From NCBI RefSeq assembly GCF_023159225.1, contig NC_063168.1, forward strand, positions 48,873,776-48,937,775: 64,000 bases of DNA, written 5' to 3'. The position numbers and the translations under genes are program-made. Of this stretch, positions 58,556 to 64,000 are shown piece after piece. This DNA is from Perognathus longimembris pacificus. Taxonomy: Eukaryota; Chordata; Mammalia; Rodentia; Heteromyidae. The notes under the pieces were generated by a model. That model saw only the letters and a program-made list of their open reading frames with translations, made no database searches and had not been told where the DNA came from. The first letter of the stretch is position 1. Each line of letters opens with the position of its first letter.

Positions 58556-58640
58556 AGGAGGGTGGGAGGGAGGAAAGAAGGGAGGAGGGAGGAAGGGAGG
58601 AAGAAAGGGAGGGAAGAAGGGTGGGAGGAAGGGTGGGAGG
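58556..58640. repeat. (GGGA/GGAA)n purine microsatellite
   Basis: About 85 purine-rich bases after the SINE tail; G-runs of three are frequent. Confidence 0.88.
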
Positions 58641-59319
58641 GAGTATACAAAACCCAGACTGGAAATTGAAAAATAAGCTCCCTCTCTCTTCTCTTCTCAC
58701 TCTGGAAAAAATCCGTATAAGCCAGCTCACTTTTTTAAATCCTGGCTGCTTAGAGATTGCTTTATGCTCTGCCTCAACCTGCCTCTGATCTGCTTGCACA
58801 ATGTATACTTGAAATATGATCCTTCCCTCAATTCTAGATTCTCTTTATGCAGAGAGCTTTGGAAAATAACACATAATTAGATTTTCCTCACTGATGCTTT
58901 CAAGCATCAATGTTTTCACTGCTGGGTGTAATTGCTGTTCTGTTTCACTGTCTTGGATGGTGGGCCAGGGCCTGTGTGTTAAATCTTGCCTAAGAACAGA
59001 GTTTCTTCTGAAAACTTAGGCTGGGACATCAAAATTTTAACATGGCGCTAAATATAAACAGGTTCTCAAATATAAACAGATATAAATATAAACATCTCAA
59101 AAGGATACTAGAGGATAAATCTGGATAAAAGCTCTAAAATACATGAAAGAAATAGCAATAATATAAATTTAATTTTGTTAAACTCTTACATTTATATATG
59201 TATGAAACAAGATAAGTATATAAAACCAGTAATAAATTACATATAAAATATTTTTAAAAGAAATTGTCAAATAATTCTTATGAAAGCTCCTCTTTATTTT
59301 AAATTAAGGGATAGGGCTC

Positions 59320-59400
59320 GACATATACCTCAGTAGAAGAGCTCTTGCCTAGCATGTGTGCAGTCCTGAGTTCCTTCTCTAGCACTGCAGAGAGAGACAG
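59320..59400 (+). mobile_element. ID-like tRNA SINE, diverged
   Basis: 'ctcttgcctagcatgtgtgc agtcctgagttcc'. Confidence 0.5.
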
Positions 59401-60934
59401 AATAAGAAAAGAAGTACTACACTTTTTACAGTAGAGTGGTTTTGTTTTGGATAAATTTGTATGTTGAGGAACAATCAAGCAAGTTATATCTTACTTCATG
59501 TGAATAGGGTTGATAACTGAGGGAAGAATTTGCAGTTTCAAGTACTTGCCTTATTTAAGTAAGGGTGAACTGTGGGCTTCCTGCTTCAACCCCACTTTTT
59601 TTCTTGTGAAAGAATAGGATGTTTGTTGTGCATTGGTGGCATTTTGAAGCAGCTGTTAGGTGTGTGCAGGTATCAGATGTTTTACCATTAGACCTCATTG
59701 ATGTTGAGTAAGCAATCCTCTGTTCTCACTCGGAACTTACTCATGTTCCTGTTTGAGATGACTTTTTAATCTCTGTAAAGTGAATATAAGGGCAAGGGGA
59801 TTTCTTCATTAACTTCCTGAGAATCATATTTCTAAAAGGGGCTCTAAAATTGCTTGTTTAGAATTATTTTTATGTTAAATGGACTTAAAGGGTCTTTGGG
59901 CTTTGAAGAGTTTACAAATGTCAGAAAATTCAATCACCTTTGTTAATCTTCAAAGAGATCTATATAATTAACATCTTAAATGTATTATTTAGCTTTTTTC
60001 ACTATTCAGGCCTTTAAAAAGTCTTTCTTGTAAACAGTAAGACAGCTTTTACTATAAGCTAATGTTCATTTATAACATTCTTCTTAGATTATAGAATATA
60101 TGTCATAATTTATATCTAACATGATTTTGAAGTATAGTAATGTTTTCTCCTTTTATAATTGATATTTTGAAATATTTGAGCATATGCCAATTACCAAATA
60201 TTTCTTATCCTGAAAAACTATTTGTTGATGAGCTTGGGAGGAACATTAAATAGTAATCATGTCTCTTTTTTTTTTTAGATATATATTTAGAGAATATAAG
60301 TACACAGCAATAGTTTATATTAAAATTCATGATTAAATACACAAACTGTATGTTTGTATATGTCTATCCTTAGTGTTAAGGCACTAAAAATATGAGTTGT
60401 TGTTCTTCAAAGGAAAGTCGGAGTGATTTAGAGATGTAGTGTACACAGCCACTCCCACCAACCCAAAGAATAGAACTGGTAGATTTCTGACAAAATCAGT
60501 ACTAGCATCCTTCTACGCTGAAGTAGCAGTCGGCTCTTGGTTCTGCACACCAACCCTCCCCAGGATTTCCACAGCCTCATTAAAGAAGGACAACCTGGTG
60601 TTTGGCAAAGTGTGTCTTCAGGATTGTCTTTTTGCTTATCCTGGACCAGTATGTGATTTGCTTTGTTTTTCTTCCCTTGTTCTCACTTTTTCCCCTTGTT
60701 GTTTCTCTAACTTGTACTCTTCCTCCTGAGAAACAAAATGAGTTGAGACATGCCGTTTCCACCTGTCTGCATTTCAGAAGTTAAGTCTTAGGTATTACTG
60801 CATTGGTCACAATAGTCACATCCATATAAGGAAGATGAGGATGCTCTGTTTGTGTGAGTTAGTGGAAGAAGTAATGCAGGCCTGAAAATTCAGCCATCAT
60901 TTAAGTTGAAACAAAAAATAAAATTTAGAGCCAT

Positions 60935-61072
60935 CACTTCTAGATTTTGGTAGTTAATTGGAGGTAAGTATCTCACGGATTTTCTTGCTCAGACTGGTTT
61001 TAGACTGTGATCCTCAGATCTCAGCCTCCTGTGTAGCAAAGATTATAGGCATGAGTAACTGGCACCCAACTG
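60935..61072 (-). mobile_element. B1 half of a B1-Geo SINE
   Basis: Antisense linker (gtagttaattggaggtaag) and B1 (cctcagatctcagcctcctg, catgagtaactggcaccc). Geo reduced to a few bases. Confidence 0.75.
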
Positions 61073-61074
61073 GT

Positions 61075-61236
61075 TTTGGGTTTTTGTTTGAGACAAAGTC
61101 TTACTATGCAGTTCAGACTAGCCCCAAACTTACAATGTAGCCAAACCTGACCTCAAACATACCATTCTCCTGCCTCTGCCTCCCAAATGCTGGGATTACA
61201 AGTGTGAACTCTACCACTTGCCACATCCCAGCCTTA
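61075..61236 (-). mobile_element. B1 SINE
   Basis: Antisense: 'acaaagtcttactatgcagt', a duplicated inner segment, then 'caaatgctgggattacaagt'. Confidence 0.75.
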
Positions 61237-61523
61237 AATCTTATATATACTTATTCATTATTTTCTGTCTACTTGATTTATGAGTTTATAAGCAATATGT
61301 CAACATCTCCTATGTGAATTTGTCTATTTCTTCAGTTCTGTAGGTTTTAGTGTTGTAATTTCAGGCAGTGTTCTTTTTCTTCTTCTTAATTCTTGTGTAA
61401 ATCACCTCTGTATTCATATAAAAACAATTTATAATGACTTTTTTTCTGACAAGTAACTATACATGTACAAAGTTCCCAATTTGACATAAACTTAAATTTG
61501 TAGATATGCTCTATGTCTCATCA

Positions 61524-61549
61524 CACACACACACACGCACACCCACAGA
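61524..61549. repeat. (CA)n microsatellite
   Basis: Interrupted cacacacacacacgcacacc. Confidence 0.85.
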
Positions 61550-61566
61550 TTCCAGCTTTTCATAAA

Positions 61567-62570
61567 ACATGGAAATTAGAGTGTTCTAGGTGGTCTGCAG
61601 CAGTCTTCATCTCAAAGACCTTATTAAGAGATCTTGGGACTCAACTGCTCCAGAGCATCGAAGGCTACAATGATAAAGGCTTCTTTTTGTTTCACTTGCT
61701 AAAGCCACAAGAAATTAGTAAATATTATCCAGAGAGGCCTAGGATCCTCAGCACTTACTTCTTTTGACCCCTTGTAACACCCACCTCACCTTGGTGGGCC
61801 CAATTACTGCCACTCTAGGGCCGCCCCCCCCCCCCCCCGCCCTGAGGAGTGACACAGTCTGGAGGGCCCCCAAAAGGTGGTTTTCATCCAAACAGCTGAC
61901 ATGTCTGGATTTTGTCACTCTATTGGACGGTCCTGAGCCTCCTCATCTTTACCTCCTTGGTCCTTAAAGAGCTTGCTGAGTCCTCCATCTCTGTACTCAG
62001 AAGTACTCGGGGGCTGGGGATATGGCCTAGTGGCAAGAGTGCTTGCCTTGTTGTATACATGAAGCCCTGGGTTCAATTCCCCAGCACCACATATATAGAA
62101 AACGACCAGAAGGGGCGCTGTGGCTCAAGTGGCAGAGTGCTAGCCTTGAGCAAAAAGAAGCTAGGGATAGTGCTCAGGCCCTGAGTCCAAGGCCCAGGAC
62201 TGGCCAAAAAAAAGAAGAAGAAGTAATTGGGCCTGTCATGCCGTAGTGCCAAGATTGTTATTTCTGGACCTTGGAGAGATGTATTTTCTGCTGGCCTAGA
62301 GAATGGCTTGAGGGGGATGATCATCAGGGAGCATCATGGAGATGTTCATGACCTGGTCTGACTAACAGTTCTAGGGAATCTGGCTTCCATCATTCAAAGC
62401 AAGGGAACTTGGCAGTGGTGGATAGTAAGACCTTCCTTTATCCTCCAATCTCCATCTCTGAGGTCTTGTCCGCAGCACTTGAAGTATTGCTCTTGGAGTC
62501 CCACACAATTGCTCTGCTGCTTTGGGAAAATGGTTCCTTTTATCATTATGTAATTATCTTTTTAAAAAAA
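61567..62570. other. Unassigned, GC-richer segment split by a SINE
   Basis: Apart from the SINE at 62011-62212 this stretch matches nothing I know. It is GC-richer than its surroundings, holds a run of 15 C (61824-61838), and has several medium ORFs, none continuing THADA. It could be an old pseudogene or retroviral remnant, but no motif supports either. Confidence 0.3.
62011..62212 (+). mobile_element. IDL-Geo SINE
   Basis: Sense, near-consensus with a 3-bp insertion (ccttgttgtatacatg). Tail followed by gaagaagaag. Confidence 0.94.
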
Positions 62571-62599
62571 ACCCTATTAATTAATAATGTCTTTTGGCT

Positions 62600-63020
62600 T
62601 CAGTTCTGGGGGTGGCCGTCCTTGAGCTTTTTCCCTCTAGGCTAGCTCTCTAGCTATTTCTCTCTGAGCCACATTGTCACTTCTGGTTTTCTTTTTTATT
62701 TTTTTTTTTGCCAGTCCTGGGCCTTGAACTCGGGTCTGAGCACTGTCCCTGGCTTCTTTTTGCTCGAGGCTAGCACTCTGCCACTTGAGCCACAGCGCCA
62801 CTTCTGACTATTTTCTATATATTTGGTTCTGGGGAATCGAACCCAGGGCTTCATGTATGCGAGGCTAGCCACTAGGCCATATTCCCAGCCCCTCACTTCT
62901 GGTTTTCTTGTGGCTAACAAGGTAAGAGTCTCAGGGACTTACTGCCTGGGCTGGCTTCAAAGCATGATCCTTAGATCTCAGCCTCCTGAGTAGCTAGGAC
63001 TACAGGTACCCCACTCAACC
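62600..63020 (-). mobile_element. B1-Geo heterodimeric SINE split by an IDL-Geo
   Basis: Antisense Geo at 62600-62693; linker and antisense B1 at 62893-63020 (tgagtagctaggactacagg). The pieces join once the inner SINE and one TSD copy are removed. Confidence 0.85.
62694..62892 (-). mobile_element. IDL-Geo SINE nested in a B1-Geo SINE
   Basis: 17-bp TSD tcacttctggttttctt at 62677-62693 and 62893-62909. Confidence 0.96.
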
Positions 63021-63069
63021 CTGTTCTTGTCCAGTGTTGATACTGCTAAACCATTGTTTTTGCTTAATG

Positions 63070-64000
63070 TTTCTTAATTTAAACATATTTTATGTTCATT
63101 CCTTCTGTCTCATTAAATTATAGGTTTAGTTTCTTGTAACATATCTGATTTCCTTCTTTATGCAATCTAATATACACTGTCTCTTTTTAAATAAACATTT
63201 TACTTAAATATAAAAATAAGTTGTGAAGATAACTGCAGAAGGTTTCAGAACACTCCTCACCCAGTGTTCTCTAGTGTTACCATCTTACATTACTATCTCA
63301 CTCCTGGAAGTCATCAGTATTAATGTTATTCAATTGCTCACTTTCATATTTTACTAGTTTTCATCTGATGTCCTTTTTTCTGTTTCAAGATCACATCTAG
63401 ATTGCCACATTGCATTTAATTCATTGTCATATTTTTTTACACTTCTCCAGTCTGACAATGTCTCATTAATTTTCCTTGTGTGTGTCCGCGTGTGTGTGCG
63501 CGTGTGCGCATGCACCAGTCCCAGAACTTGAACTCAGGGCCTGAGCACTGTCTCTGAGCTTCTTTTGCTCAAGGCTAGCACTCTACCACTTGAGTCACAG
63601 TGTCATTTCCGGCTTTTTTTCTGTTTATGTGGTACTGAGGAATTGAACCCAGGGCTTCATGGATGCTAGGCAAGCACTCTACCACTAGGCTACATTCCCA
63701 CCCAATTTTCCTTGTTTTTTATTATCTTAACAGTGTTAAGGATTGCTGGTTAGATTATTTGGTAGGAAGTTCCTTAATTTAAGTTTGTATGATTTGTTGT
63801 TGTTACTGTTGTTAATGGTAAGCTAGGATTCTGTTGTTGGGAAAGGCCATAGAGATTTTGTGCCATTTTCACTATATCATATCCAGGGTATATGCTATTT
63901 GTATGACTTATAACCATTGGTGTTAACATGAGGTAGAGGTAGTGTTTGCCAGATTTTGTTTTGTTGCCTTATGGCTTTTATTTCTCTGTAATCTCTTGGA
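63070..64000. mobile_element. Old eutherian L1 3' region, split by a SINE
   Basis: Phrases such as 'gttaccatcttacattacta', 'agatcacatctagattgcca cattgcattt' and, after the SINE, 'taaccattggtgttaacatg' and 'gtgtttgccagattttg' resemble old mammalian L1 3' sequence. Runs off the right edge. Confidence 0.55.
63480..63703 (-). mobile_element. IDL-Geo SINE with (TG)n tail and TSD
   Basis: TSD aattttccttgt at 63468-63479 and 63704-63715. The tail has become a TG/CG repeat (63479-63511). Confidence 0.93.

Larger units (their letters stand above)
1..64000 (+). other. THADA: THADA gene body (internal part, introns plus three exons)
   Basis: Three exons spliced in silico give one continuous reading frame that I recognise as THADA, so the whole window lies inside this transcription unit on the + strand. 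THADA is a very large HEAT/ARM-type repeat protein (about 1,950 residues in human, from memory), the animal counterpart of yeast Trm732. It partners the methyltransferase FTSJ1/Trm7 for 2'-O-methylation at position 32 of tRNA anticodon loops. The locus is also known for thyroid adenoma rearrangements and for type 2 diabetes and polycystic ovary association signals in humans. Neither end of the gene is present. The exons encoding DUF2428 must lie to the left and the C-terminal exons to the right. Confidence 0.93.
48813..64000 (+). other. THADA intron (5' part) downstream of exon C
   Basis: A phase 0 intron starting gtgagt that runs off the right edge, so it exceeds 15 kb. The next THADA exon should continue with VFHLLQAYS or similar; I saw no such frame after an AG in this stretch. 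Unassigned blocks with nothing recognisable are 49289-49760, 51199-52945, 53690-56250, 56900-58225, 58645-60930 and 61240-62010. Confidence 0.82.

Overview
The window is a slice of a mammalian protein-coding gene, almost all intron. The organism is very probably a rodent of the superfamily Geomyoidea (kangaroo rats, pocket mice, pocket gophers). It carries about 26 copies of a roughly 200-bp dimeric SINE whose left half is ID-like (tRNA-Ala type) and whose right half matches what I recall as the 'Geo' monomer of the IDL-Geo family, which is restricted to that superfamily. About 15 more SINEs join a 7SL/B1-like left half to the same Geo right half. Species is not resolvable by eye.

The host gene is THADA, read on the + strand. 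Three internal coding exons are supported: 11104-11193, 12481-12612 and 48644-48812. Together they give one uninterrupted reading frame across compatible splice phases (enters in phase 2, then 2, then 2, leaves in phase 0), about 130 codons, just after the DUF2428 domain. The introns are: the end of one running off the left edge (1-11103), a short one (11194-12480), a very large one of about 36 kb (12613-48643), and one running off the right edge (48813-64000). No second protein-coding gene, CpG-rich promoter, tRNA gene or other functional RNA gene was found.

The introns are a layered deposit of mobile elements. The oldest layer holds eutherian-wide remnants: L2, MIR, MER5A, MER20, a MaLR LTR and old L1 fragments near 260-600, 17105-17240, 34100-35520 and 63070-64000. 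Above it lie rodent B1-like and ID-like monomers and short L1 3' ends, then the B1-Geo and IDL-Geo dimers. Many of these have clear target-site duplications (TSDs), and some are nested in one another. The youngest layer includes four nearly identical IDL-Geo copies and one L1 insertion at 41789-43642.

The most notable observations are: the L1 whose apparent 5' terminus (with a YY1-like site) is joined directly to the distal part of ORF2 inside intact TSDs; a pair of IDL-Geo copies sharing one TSD, with a linker ending in a Pol III terminator-like TTTT, which suggests template switching; the reuse of one Geo module behind two different left halves, and its own tRNA-like features; several head-to-head SINE pairs that could form long hairpins in the transcript; a 5S rRNA pseudogene abutting a SINE; and a long (CCCCCT)n tract.
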